Under the pieces are notes generated by a model. It was not told where the DNA came from. It saw only the letters and a program-made list of their open reading frames with translations, and ran no database searches. Made by a program: the position numbers and the translations under genes. Of a stretch of 64,000 nt of DNA, positions 35,270 to 46,019 are shown piece after piece. Source of the stretch: Clitopilus passeckerianus (Eukaryota; Basidiomycota; Agaricomycetes; Agaricales; Entolomataceae); assembly GCA_944990035.1 (NCBI GenBank), contig CALYLX010000002.1, positions 115,466 through 179,465 on the forward strand, given 5' to 3'. Positions within the stretch are counted from its first letter, which is position 1. Every line of letters begins with the position of its first letter.

Positions 35270-37706
35270 ATGTCCAGCCTGGATCCTCATCTATACGAAA
35301 AAGCAAATCGTCCTCCAGACTTGCGCGACGACATCCATGATCGAGCCGGCTCTGACTCCGATACCACTGCCACCAACTCGTCAGACGAGTTCGACTGGAG
35401 CGAAGAGGAAGAAGGAGGGTCAAAAGAGGTCACGAAGGCGAAGAGAGGCAGAGCACTATGGATGTCCTTTCTCAAGCTCTCAAAGCTGCTGAGGGTATTG
35501 TTGGTAGGAGCCTTGGTAGCAGGCATCCTCATTACGCCACTGCTGGTAGTTGAGCTTCGGTTCAGGAATAGCGTTGTGCGCGACCAGGTCCATATGTGGT
35601 CTATGTGGTTGACCATAGTATGGGCTGCTGGATGTGCTACGTTCCTCGTTGTCGACGCCCTTCCGCCTGTTCTCATTTGGATCTTGGTGCTTATCGGGCT
35701 TCAGGTGGAACGGCTGAAGACTCAGGTCGAGGTATGTTCGCAACCTCTGGTCATTGCATGGTTCTAACGGGGCCCCTAGTTGTTCATGGCAGTCTCCGCA
35801 TGGCTGAAGCTTGTGCTGGATGTTGCATGGGGTTGGATAAGCCTGTCGGTCCTCCGTGCCGTGTATCATCCTCCCGGCTCATACTGGGTTATAATTAATC
35901 GAGTAATGCAGGTTCGTGCTGTCCTCACGTTTCCGGCAACCTTATTCACAGGCTGATTCCATATAGGCTTTGTTTGCGGCCAGTGTTATCCTCCTCGCCG
36001 AAAAAGTCTTCCTGCAATTTGTTGCTATCAACTTCCACCAGAAAGCTCTCGCCGATCGGCTTGGGGAAAACCGACTTGCCCTCAAGGCATTGGATCGTCT
36101 TTCCAATGCTCAGCCACTCCTTGTAAGGAAGTCACCAAACACTAGGCGAGGTCACAAAAGTCCTTCGGCGTCTGTGGATCTGCTTGTGTCTGCTCCAAAT
36201 CCCAAGACAGTAGATGGGGATGGCATTAGTACACCCCCGACACAGGCCAACAAGAATGAAAAATCCAAGCATCACAAAAAACGAGGTCAAAGGAGGAGAA
36301 AGGCTAGGAAGGCAATGGCTAGTGTCATTGTTGACCAGGTATGTACCAGGTCAGAACATCGTTAGCTACCTGCCAATACCAACACTTCTTCACAGGTCGG
36401 GGGAGCAATTGGAGCTGTGGCACTCAAGGATTCCAAATTCAACCGTGGTGCCCAATTGGGTGGTTTGACCTCTGCAAGGCGTTTAGCAAGGAAATTATTC
36501 GCTGCTCTCAATGAAGTGGATCCATCACGCTCTCATCTCATTGTCGAAGGTCTGTTGCTCTCAAATCGACATGGGGACACAGCTAATAACCTTGTGCAGA
36601 TTTCTACCCATATTTCCGCAGTACCTCGGAAGCAGTGAGTACAGCGTCCTACGCCTAGGAATCGATGGCTTACAGTTCTCCCAGCACGCAGCTTTTGCGA
36701 TTTTCGACAAGGACGGAAACGGGGATATCAGCAAACGCGAGATGCGAGAAGCTGTTCAGCGTATCTACAAAGAACGAAAGTCGCTTGTGGCTGGTTTGAA
36801 GGATGTTGACTCTATCGTGGGCAAACTCGACGCCGTTTTGCTGGCAGTCGCGCTCGTGGGGATCGTCTTTGTGGCCTTGCTCATTTTTAACAGGAGCAAT
36901 ACTCTTGCGTCCTTGGTACCGTTAGCCACCATCATTCTTGGATTCTCCTTCATCTTTGGTCATTCCGCGCAAACCTTGTTCGAGTCTGTACGTTGGGTTT
37001 CCTGTCTTTGTTGCAGACCCATCATTGACTCGACGCTCTACAGCTTATCTTCATCTTCTCCACCCATGTCTTCGACGTCGGTGACCTTGTGATGATTGAT
37101 GACCAGGCACTATTCGTCCGCGAATTCGGGTTGTTCTCCACGACCTTCAGGCGAACGGATGGCCAAGAAATCATTGCACCTAACTCTCTCCTAGCGAGCA
37201 CCAAGCTTGTCCACAATCTTCGTCGCAGCAAATCGATGTGGGAAACCACGACTATTACAATCGCTTACAACACTCCACTGGAAACTATCGAGCAACTCAG
37301 GCTTAAGATTGAGGACTACGTCGACAAGAACAGCCGTGAATGGTCCGGCTGCAACCTGAACATTGATAAAATGGAGTACCAGAATTCCATCTGGCTCGTC
37401 ATTGGAATGGAGCGTGCGTATTCAAACCTTGGCTTTCATCCGGCCCTCACCAATCATTTGCCTGCTTTAGACCGACCAAATTGGCAAGATTGGGGTGGAC
37501 GCTGGGCTCGTCGCACACAATTCATGCGCAACCTCAAGGCTGTCCTCGAGGACCTGGATATCAAGTATACCATGCCTGTGCAGCCTATTTTGTTGCCTAA
37601 AGGCGATAGGAGTTCCCGTCAAGTTCGAGAGATGCTGGGTAATGCGGGATATTTTCAAGTTCCGGACGCCCCTTCCATCTCGAGGGTTCCAAGTGCGATG
37701 CGGTGA
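35270..37706 (+). CDS. EF-hand mechanosensitive channel (MscS family, Msy1/Msy2-like)
   Basis: Calcium-regulated mechanosensitive ion channel of internal membranes, similar in plan to S. pombe Msy1 and Msy2. The start ATG at 35270 sits in a good context (ATCACCATG). An acidic N terminus (SDEFDWSEEEEGG) precedes several membrane helices (LVGALVAGILITPLLVV, FVALLIFNRS and others). One canonical EF-hand loop reads FDKDGNGDISKREM. The MscS pore region follows (LVPLATIILGFSFIFG, then IFIFSTHVFDVGDLVMIDDQ). The beta domain has FGLFSTTFRRTDGQEIIAPN and SLLASTKLVHNLRRS. A C-terminal tail ends RVPSAMR. About eight exons join in frame. The long basic stretch KHHKKRGQRRRKARK between helices is probably cytosolic. 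The gene follows the ABC transporter by 221 bases on the same strand. Confidence 0.9.
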
Positions 37707-38154
37707 AGCACTGGGATGCAGGCTGGCTTGCAAAATACTTTTGATGGAATGAATGGAAAATATGCATAGATGCGCTTTTTAATAGATGGACTCAGCATAG
37801 AGATGGACTGTTGCTTTGCTATTTCGTATTGTTTCGCTGTTTTGTCCCATGTAACCTTCATGGCCTGACAGACTGTCAATGTTACTCATACATTTTGTCC
37901 AATGGCTCATGGCCAAGCACCATAAAAGCGTCATTAGTAGAAAGGGCTTCTCCCGAATTTGTTGGTTTTCGTATATCTCAAGTACATATTCCGTAGGTAA
38001 ACATATAATTGGGCAGTTCAACACGATTGCACGACTTCTGAGCACTGAGCTCCCGAGGAGGCCTATGTAGTCATCAAAGGAAGAATTGTGGTATCAGGCT
38101 TCTCCATTAGCCTCGATCTCTCAGAGCCTGAGGCATAGAAAAAACTTACAAAGC
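37707..38154. other. Intergenic region downstream of the channel gene
   Basis: About 450 AT-rich bases with no recognisable coding content. It contains the 3' end of the channel gene. Confidence 0.4.
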
Positions 38155-38570
38155 CTACTCGAGCCAGCATCGAACATAACCCCAATCCTCCCAATGGTTT
38201 GCCCCTTTTGACCATCTCCTGTGACCCACCCCCGGGAACTCCTGGCCAGGCGGTGCGTTTGCTCGTCGATACCCATGCTCTTGGAACAACGCATGGGTTG
38301 CAGCCCAAAGGTGATTGCGTTTGTGATCCCAGGCTAAGGCTTCGACGGTGTTGTCGCCTGTGGATAACTCGTACATAGAGTGTATGAATCACAGGTGTTC
38401 GGGCGCGGATGTCCCAAAGGCGAATATGTTCGTCATCGCTGTCTCCGCTAAAGACAGCTAAGGGAACCATTAGCGACCATTAAGGGCTCCAAAAGCAAGC
38501 TTCAGCAAACTTACTCGATATCCCATCCGGGTTGGCATACACGGCAGCCATGCACCCTTCGATATCTCCT
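38155..38570 (-). pseudogene. Relic of a WD40-repeat protein
   Basis: On the minus strand, segments read GCMAAVYANPDGIS, then an intact-looking 56-base intron (GTAAGT...TTAG). Next come FSGDSDDEHIRLWDIRART, YELSTGDNTVEALAWDHKRN and HLWAATHALFQEHGYRRA. This resembles the C-terminal part of a WD40 protein common in Agaricomycetes. A 16-base insertion at 38374-38389 shifts the frame between 'ARTPV' and 'YELSTG'. A second shift near 38175 breaks a G-Y-x-F-D-A-G motif, and a stop follows at 38155. No start or upstream repeats were found, so this is a truncated, frame-shifted remnant. Sequencing error is the alternative. Confidence 0.6.
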
Positions 38571-39477
38571 GCTTGGAGACGTTGTTCTCACCTACTGTGA
38601 CTTACAACGGCCATCATCTCTATGACCAAACATGCTATATCCTCGTCGACTTCTGCAGAGCCGCAACCCGCATTATTCTGGCCCGAGTTGGTACGATTGT
38701 GCGCCACTGGCGAGCACGACCGATAATCCGATTATACCTATCAAGTTGTGAACTTAAGAGCTATCTATACATTCAAGGCGAGGACCTACCCATCCGCCGA
38801 GAATGTCTGCTGTGAGTCCGTGACGGGAGACTGAGTAAGGCCACAGTCTGGTTTGCATTTTGTGCATTGGTTTCTTTGCTGCCTCATGGTTATTTTCTCT
38901 AGATCTTTCACTGTCCGGGGTACGGTTCGCGCTGCGTAAAATATAGGGTTGATCAACGACTGTCTCGCTGGCATCGCTAAGCCGCTTTTCCCTTTTGGGT
39001 CGATCTTGCGTACGCTGGACCAAACTCGAAAATCTCGTCCGTATCTCTTTTGGATACCCAGGTACTAGGGAACGAGTCTGCACACAAGTACGGTATCTAC
39101 GAGCTTGAAGTAGTAATTATCCTACTTCTAAAAAGCCCTTGGGACTGAGCGCTTGAATGACATTGAAACGTTGGATCGGGTGCCGAGGTTGTAGCCACGG
39201 TGTATCCCCCACGCTAGGCGCACGATGACCTCCCAGGCAAGAACCGGAACGGCGTGTATGAGAGCAGTACCCGAGAGGTGACCTTCAGTTGAGGTGGTCC
39301 AGTCCAGGATTATTTTTGTTCATCCGATGTCTTGGCGCACTTGGTGGCTGGTTGTAACACCTTAAGAGTCTGGGCTCGGAGGAAGTTCACATTATGATTC
39401 AATTGTTACTTATCATCTAAATAGATGGGGAGGCTTATAATGGCAATATGGTATATAGGTTCTAATAGATACCAACA
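38571..39477. other. Gene-free stretch between the WD40 relic and the PPR gene
   Basis: About 900 bases. Short frames on both strands (for example 38754-39083 minus) match nothing I recognise. The right part should hold the 3' end of the PPR gene. Confidence 0.4.
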
Positions 39478-42328
39478 TTAATCATCCACGGTCATAATTT
39501 CCTCAGTTCTTGTCGGAGTTTCCTTCATCGCAGCATCTCTCCGAATTCTCAACGCCCATTCGTACGACTTGCAGAGATAAGTGATGTAACCAATCTCCGC
39601 ACTCATGCCCTCAGCCAGTAGGCGATGATGGAGGAGTTGCAAGTCATCGAACATCAACAGAGGAGGAACGTTGTCGTCAGGTACCTCGATGTTAGAGGTC
39701 AGACGTACGAGAGGGCGGGAGGCTACCAATGAGGTACGGCTGGATCGGATGTAGGGCTTGGGTGTTGGAGTGCGAATAGCTGCAGCGGGATATTGTGAGG
39801 CAAAAGCACGAACATGTTGCATCGCGCGTTCAAGGCTCTCAGTCCTTGAAAAAAAATCTGAGAATTGATTCGCATGAAGAGAGGAAAACGAAAACTTACA
39901 ATGCAAGGATGCGAATCATAGCTATATGAGCCTTTTCAATGGTACGAGCCCTGAGCTGCCGACCATCCGTATCTTGTCCGGATTCCTCGACGGATCTCCA
40001 TTGAGCCCAGACCTCCTCAGCAAATGCTAAAGCCATTGGTCGTTCGTCGCCCCGGCGGGAATTGGCACATCTCTCCAGCGCTTCGGTGAAGGTTCTTCCG
40101 GTAGGTTGGACGTTACAATGCTGGAATATGTTGTGATACAAAGCTCGGGATTGCGGTAGGGGAGCATGCTTGTAGAAGACTGATAGGTATGAGTTGAGGA
40201 GGCGAGGTGTAAGTTTGACCTCCTTGAATAGCTGCTTGGCTGGTAAGCCATCAGTTTCGTTGGGTTCGGCGGGGCTTGATAATCCGTTGTCCCTTATTAT
40301 ACGGTCGAAGAGGATTTGCACCTCCTGGAGGACTTCTTCCGAGCTCTGAGGCGGAACGGACGTGAATGTGTCCTTTTTGGCGGCGACATTCACGAGTTGT
40401 TCTGCTGCACCCACACTGTCAACGTCGGCCTTGGATATGGAGGTGGATGTTGTTTCTGGAGTTGATGTATTTATTCTCGATTGGCGGAGGGCTGCCCTTC
40501 GCACAGGCGGTTTGTAGGATGCATAGGAGTGGAACATGTGCATCATGATCTCCTCATTGATACCGTCCGGGTCGATGCTTCCATCTGCCAGTCGGCGCTC
40601 CGATGCCATTTCCGCGAGGATCCATCGTGCTTTCCCCAAATCTCCAACTCGCTTCGCTCCTTCGAGTAAAGCACAGAAGGTTCTCCTTGATGGCGCGAAT
40701 GCAGACATTCCTCGAGCATCCCGGTGGGAATCCAACATCTGCCGTGCAAGCCTAAAGGCTTCGCCCACGTACATCTTCTTTCCCGAGCGTGCACAAGCCA
40801 GAATAACCGCGTCATATGCGCCGGATGTGGGTGGGATTTTATGGTCTACGGTCATCTCCGTCCAAAGGTCGAGCGCTCGCTCGGGTTCCGATGAGCGAAG
40901 CTTGAATGGCGAAGCGCATGCTCGTATCATCAAAGCATATAGGGTAGCATCGGGGTTTGGGTGAGCGACATAGCGCATGTGGCTGTATAGGTCCCAAGCA
41001 TGAGCACGTCCCAGGGAGGTGTTTGTAGCGAAAAGGGTGGTGATGACTGATGTGTAGGTCTGCATTGGGACAGCTAGGTTTTGATCTTCGTAAACATGGA
41101 GGAGATCGAGAGCGGATGTCGGTATGGTTTCAGGGAGCGTAGACTTTAGATGAGCCGTGATATGATAATGTCGTTGGCGGTCGGTTGGGACATCTGCGGA
41201 AAAGTATCAGATATTCAGTACTGTCATACTGTGCATCAATAGATTTACCTGAAAGATAGTTCTTCAATATCCCCTCAACTGCGGCTACGTTCCCGTCCGA
41301 AGCAAGATGCTTCATAACTGAATTTACCGAATCTTCTGATATAGGCAGACCGAAATTCTGCGGGTAGAGCACTCGATGAGTGACATCCTTGGGTTCTCTG
41401 CGACTAACGTACCTCCATGAGGGTTAAAATTAGTTTCGCCGACTGGTAATCATTGCATTGAATCTGTCGCATGTGAGCATCGGTCACGGAGGGTGAATGG
41501 GCAGGAAATGACTCACAGAGAGCCTTCCAAGCGCTTCAAATTCGGGGCCAGAAACGGAGGCCGATGGGGCATCGGCATGGTGAGTGACGCCTTCCGAGAT
41601 AGAAGTCGCTTCTTGTCGTGAAATGAGCTTATCAATGTACGAAAGGACACGTAGGTGCGTTGGTGTGTCTGTTTCTGCTTTCACGAAATCACTTGTAGAA
41701 GGTCGAGCTTCCAGGCACTGCAACAACCGTCGTTCCAGGGCAAGGATGGTTTGCTGATCCGTTTTGAGTTGATCTTGTGGATGAGCAGCGAGTTTTTCTG
41801 CCACTTCCGGCTTCGGCAAATCTGGTGGCAGAGTAAGAAGGTCCTGATACAAAGCCAGCAGGTCCTCCTCAGAATACACTGGCAGGTCGAAGGTCGTGGA
41901 CTTCCAATGATACTGTTAGAAAGCCGATTGAAGGTTATATGTTCAAGAACTCACTTGTGCCTTGCCAGCAGTTTCCAATGCTTTCACTCTTTTCTCGAGT
42001 TCGGCTCCAACCTCTGTATTGGACTTCCCCATCCTAGGCGTGAGACTACCTCCCTTCTTGAATGCAGACTTGGTGCTATTGCAGCTTCCTTAGGACAGAA
42101 GTTCATTCAAGAAGATACAGGAACTGACCTTTCTATAGGGAAACCGTAGCTCGCAAGATTCTGTGAGGTAGTTTCATGTGCCAGAGCTGCCATTGTCGCT
42201 TGACAGAGAGGTGCCCTTGCCGAAAAAGACCGGACAACATGGGTGTGTAGCCGAGAGACCTTCGTCGAGTTCGATATGCAGGCATTGCTACGCGAAGCAA
42301 CGAACTCAAGGAGCGTGGGGGGAAGCAT
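39478..42328 (-). CDS. Mitochondrial pentatricopeptide-repeat (PPR)-type protein
   Basis: Helical-repeat protein probably acting on mitochondrial RNA. The start at 42328 gives MLPPTLLEFVASRSNACISN followed by VSRLHTHVVRSFSARAPL, a basic hydroxylated presequence. A linker follows (GAELEKRVKALETAGKAQ), then SEEDLLALYQDLLTLPPDLP. After several introns a 389-codon exon (41065-39896) carries repeat-like units: YTSVITTLFATNTSLGRAHA, PDATLYALMIRACA, SGAYDAVILACARSGKKMYV and SRRTFCALLEGAKRVGDLGK. LTPRLLNSYLSVFYKHAPLP and GRTFTEALERCANS come next. The last exon ends TRTEEIMTVDD. An upstream in-frame methionine exists (42619), but the presequence supports 42328. The specific RNA target cannot be predicted. 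Confidence 0.83.
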
Positions 42329-42854
42329 TGACGGCGACCGTGGACACTTGCGCAAGAGGACTGACAGCGTTGATGGGCTAATTTTCGAAATGACGGGAAA
42401 GAACCAAAGAGCAGCAAATAAACGCGTGTCCAGATTAGGAAGCCCAACTTTGTCGCGTTTCGCGTAAGCGGCTGATTCAGGAGGCAATGAATGTACTGGA
42501 ACGACGGCAGCACCAACGTGAACAGGAATACCGACGGAATTCATTTCACGTTCAGCTATGTCAAAACCAATATGGAGCTCAGCGGTTATCAACCCGCAAC
42601 CATGTTGTAGTGAGTACATAAAATATAAGATGTATTTGCCTTGAGGAATGCCACTGCAACGATCATCTCAACTCGATCCTGTCTCAGTCTAGTCAACTCT
42701 GGCCCCGCCCGCTGCTCCCTAGCTTCTCTTGTCGTCTCTACCGTAGTCCCTCTCTGCGGGAGCCTTTTGTTATGGTTGGACCTCCTGCGTGGAACTTGAA
42801 GGCGACTCGATCAAGCGCAAAGCGCAAGATGGGAGGAAAATTCATAAGATTACA
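42329..42854. other. Upstream region of the PPR gene
   Basis: About 525 bases between the PPR start and the end of the Tup1-like pseudogene, both on the minus strand. The PPR-phase frame stays open in part of it, but without supporting similarity. It presumably holds the PPR promoter. Confidence 0.4.
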
Positions 42855-44579
42855 TTATACATCATTATACCTCCCTAGGATAACACCAGTTAGAATTGAC
42901 CATGCCAGATAACGAAATCAAGGGTAACACACATATTCTAGCCCGGCAGTCGCCACCCACAGTAACTAGCATGCTTTCTGGTTTGCTTATATCTATCGCG
43001 AGAACTGCACATGAGAGTAAGGGAGGTAGGTACGCGTTTTTAGAAGCATCCATGCCTGAATTAGTGTGGCCTCGAAGGATGCATTGCGCAGTGCCATTTC
43101 TCGAATCCCAGAAATGGACCCGCCGATCTTTTGAGCCGGAAACGATCCATTGTTCATCATGGGAGACGGCAACACAGATCACATAATCCTGTAACAAGCA
43201 GTCGTTGGCAGGCAGAAAGGAGTACTAGAATGGAAGATACCTTATGTCCGATGAATTTAGACGTGCACTCAACAGCTTCATCGTCAGCCTTCGCATCGAT
43301 GCCCCCGTCCAGGCTCGCAAGTACCACCCGTATCTTTCCTACTCTTCTCACCAGTCAAAGTTGAGATATCCCAGTAAGCCAGTGTCTTGTCCAAGCTACC
43401 GCTGATCACGCCTTTGCCATCCGGAGTGACGGCAATGCAATATACGCTATCCCAGTGGCCCTTCAAGCTTTCTACTACCTGTGTAGTAGCGATATCCCAC
43501 ACTCGTACCATTGTATCCAGGTATGCCACAGCAACGTACTTGCCCTCGGGGGAGATGGCGATGGAGGTGACTCCGCAGATATTGTTAAAGTCAGAATCAT
43601 TGAAGGTTCCTTCAACGGCAAGCACCTTTGAGTTTCCATTGACCATGTCCCAAATCCTGACTGTGTTATCTCCTGCGCCAGACACAAGTAGACGACTATC
43701 ACCGAAGAATTTGACGGCGTAGACTCCTTGGAAGTGGCCATCAAATACAGTTCGAATGCACTTCTTGGCAATGTCCTAGATCTAGCAGTATATTAGGATG
43801 GGGGTGGTCAGTTCAATGATACCAGCATACCCTTTATAACCTTATCCTCAGCTCCAGTTGCAAGATCCTTGCCATCGGGGCTGAAGCACACACTCCTAAT
43901 GTAAAGATCCCCGATCCAGGAAGCCCGTTCATGAACGAGTACACTATATTGCTCATCACTTATCGCCACGCTTTCGAGTAGGACAGCATACTCACCAAGT
44001 CTTGACACCCGTCTCGGTGTTGAAGATCTGCGCCGTCCGATTGCATCCAGTGCGAGATACCTGCCATCCCGCGAGAAATGAGCACAGCAAACAATACTAA
44101 GAGGGTTATCATCAATCCAAAGGAACAGGTGTGCAGAGGCAAGGAGGAGAACACAAAGCAACCTCTACGGGATGTCCGAACACATAAGCCAGGCCAGCGA
44201 GCTCGCAAAGGCACTGGAACAGGGAGGACGATGTCCGATGTGGGTATTCCTCAAGGTTGCTAGGTCAAAATCGTTCAAACCAACCTTTCGTGAACGAATG
44301 TATGAACCAGTCGATTGATCGTTTCGTGGCAGGATTGTACACGACATGCCAATCTTCGCCTTCTTTTGTTAACTCTGGTAGAGGTCGGTTCACATCGGAA
44401 GTCCTATGAAACCCTGCTCCGTGTGATAACGAAGGAGTGTCTTCTGGATGCGAGGAAACGGTCACATCATGAGAGGAAGGTTGTGAGGGTGGCTTGCTGC
44501 TACTGCCTGGTGCTTCATCGTCTGGTAGCGTATCTTGACGTTTGCACTTACTTCGACGGAGATTGCTCTTGGTGGACAT
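42855..44579 (-). pseudogene. Broken Tup1-like WD40 corepressor gene
   Basis: The minus strand encodes most of a Tup1-type beta-propeller. It has EGEDWHVVYNPATKRSID, GDLYIRSVCFSPDGKDLATG, DIAKKCIRTVFDGHFQG and VSGAGDNTVRIWDMVNG. ISPEGKYVAVAYLDTMVRVW, KGHWDSVYCIAVTPDGKGVI, SGSLDKTL and ICVAVSHDEQWIVSGSKDRR follow. A spliced end reads RIWRYNDV at 42855. Several lesions break it: a frame change near 44308, a missing base near 44046 (codon for the G of LALGCNR), an amber codon at 43776-43778 where the family has tryptophan (IWDIAKK), and a frame conflict in the linker at about 43285-43350. The N-terminal Q-rich/tetramerisation region of Tup1 is absent upstream of 44579. I read this as a decayed Tup1 paralogue; a functional Tup1 should exist elsewhere. 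Confidence 0.7.
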
Positions 44580-45063
44580 GGCGGTAACAAAGGGTTCAGA
44601 TTTCAAGATTCAAGTCGGCATCCGCCCAGGTCATGGCGGTCAAAAGGCACGAACATCATGCATCACACACGACCACAAACAAGCGCACCTCTGATTTGGG
44701 CAACCATGGCCTGACCACGACCGACTTAAAAAGCTCTTTGAGCGTCAAAGAGACAGGATGGCACATACCAGACTAGCAAGGCTGTGTCTATCGAATCCAG
44801 GGGGAACTCTTTAGAATGCACTTGGATGGCCGTTCCAAGCAATTGTTCCTGGGGCCGACAGTTGGATTACAGTGCCTCAGGAATTTCTTCAAGGCCCAAG
44901 GCACTCCGCTGAAGAGGCTTCAACGCTCAGGCAACTTAAGGAGAGCAAGGCACTTCGGACTGTACTTGACACCGAAATGAAGGGTGTGTAGAGTATTTAA
45001 GCTCGATACCCCTAGGATTCGACTCAAATTACTCATTGCTCTTCACCCGTCTCATAATACAAC
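44580..45063. promoter_or_regulatory. Intergenic region and likely promoter of the gene at 45064
   Basis: About 480 bases without coding content. TATTTAA at 44994-45000 sits about 65 bases before the start. A pyrimidine-rich leader (CTCTTCACCCGTCTC) lies just upstream of the ATG, a common core-promoter arrangement in mushrooms. The pseudogene on the other side starts at 44579. Confidence 0.45.
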
Positions 45064-45828
45064 ATGTGCGTATCAGGATAGCTAAATCCTTGTTCTATTT
45101 CTGACCAGTGCCATTTCCTTTTCTTAGGACCACCTGGTTTCCAGAAGACAAGACACCCGATGTACCGGATATGTCCCCGTACTACCACGGTACTTGCCTA
45201 AACCTCTGCGATTATCCTGGAGGAAGCGAGGCATTCGACAAGTATTTCGAGCTCGAGTACAGGGGGATGTCCTACGCCGTCGTCAAGAAGCCTCGTGTGC
45301 AGGTCCTCGAGATTCAATATGGGGAAGACCATCACAGACTGTACTGTCTTGGAGCGTTTCTACATCGCTTTACGCGACTGCCAGCAAATTCTTATCGATA
45401 ACAACCACCTCGGAGGCGACCCACAGCCCAACGTCCGGAAGACGTTCGTTATGACCTACACCAACACAGGCAATGCTGACCGTCGCTACATCAAACGTCG
45501 CAAGATGTTGGAAGGGGAAACATTGGACTTCAACTGGGATATTTTCAACATGACATGGGGTGCCCACCCGTACATCTGGCAGATGGACCGTTTCCAGAAA
45601 GCATGGGAGAACTGTTTCTGGTCCCTTGACCACGAGAGCGATGACTTGGCGGTTTCCGTTGAGAAGATGGATTGCGATCCGAGTCAAGGGCAGGTAAAGA
45701 CCCTTAGATTGGAGTATGGGAAGCGGAATGGGTACAAGAATCTGAAGACAGCGGGCGAGGGATCGCAACTCAGATTTACTGACAGGTGGGGCGAACGACC
45801 AAAGCCCTCTGAATGTATTATTATGTAG
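45064..45828 (+). CDS. Hypothetical protein interrupted by a one-base frameshift
   Basis: I do not recognise the family. The start codon appears split by an intron: AT at 45064-45065 joins G at 45128 (donor GTGCGT, acceptor TTCTTAG). This gives MTTWFPEDKTPDVPDMSPYY and HGTCLNLCDYPGGSEAFDKY, then VVKKPRVQVLEIQYG. At a run of four G (45321-45324) the coding frame changes. Counting only three G would continue as KTITDCTVLERFYIALRDCQ, then VRKTFVMTYTNTGN, LDFNWDIFNMTWGAHPYIW and RFTDRWGERPKPSECIIM to the stop at 45828. Both halves look strongly coding. Either this is a recent frameshift or a homopolymer error. No signal peptide or membrane helix was seen; tryptophan and aromatics are plentiful. 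Confidence 0.6.
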
Positions 45829-46019
45829 ACTATCCTTGTAAACAGTGATATGTTCGGATATTTGATTCATGAAATGTTTTGTATTTTTTCGCCCAAAGAG
45901 CTGGCCATTCAAAGGACAAGTCAGAAAGTCCTAGAAATTCATTGTGGATGATACAGAAGGTTGAGAGTTATTATTATTATATTTGAAGTCTAGTTTACAT
46001 CCCCCGCCATTGAATTTCC

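Noticed and set aside
40536..40964. 142-codon plus-strand frame
   Set aside because: Antisense shadow of the long PPR exon.
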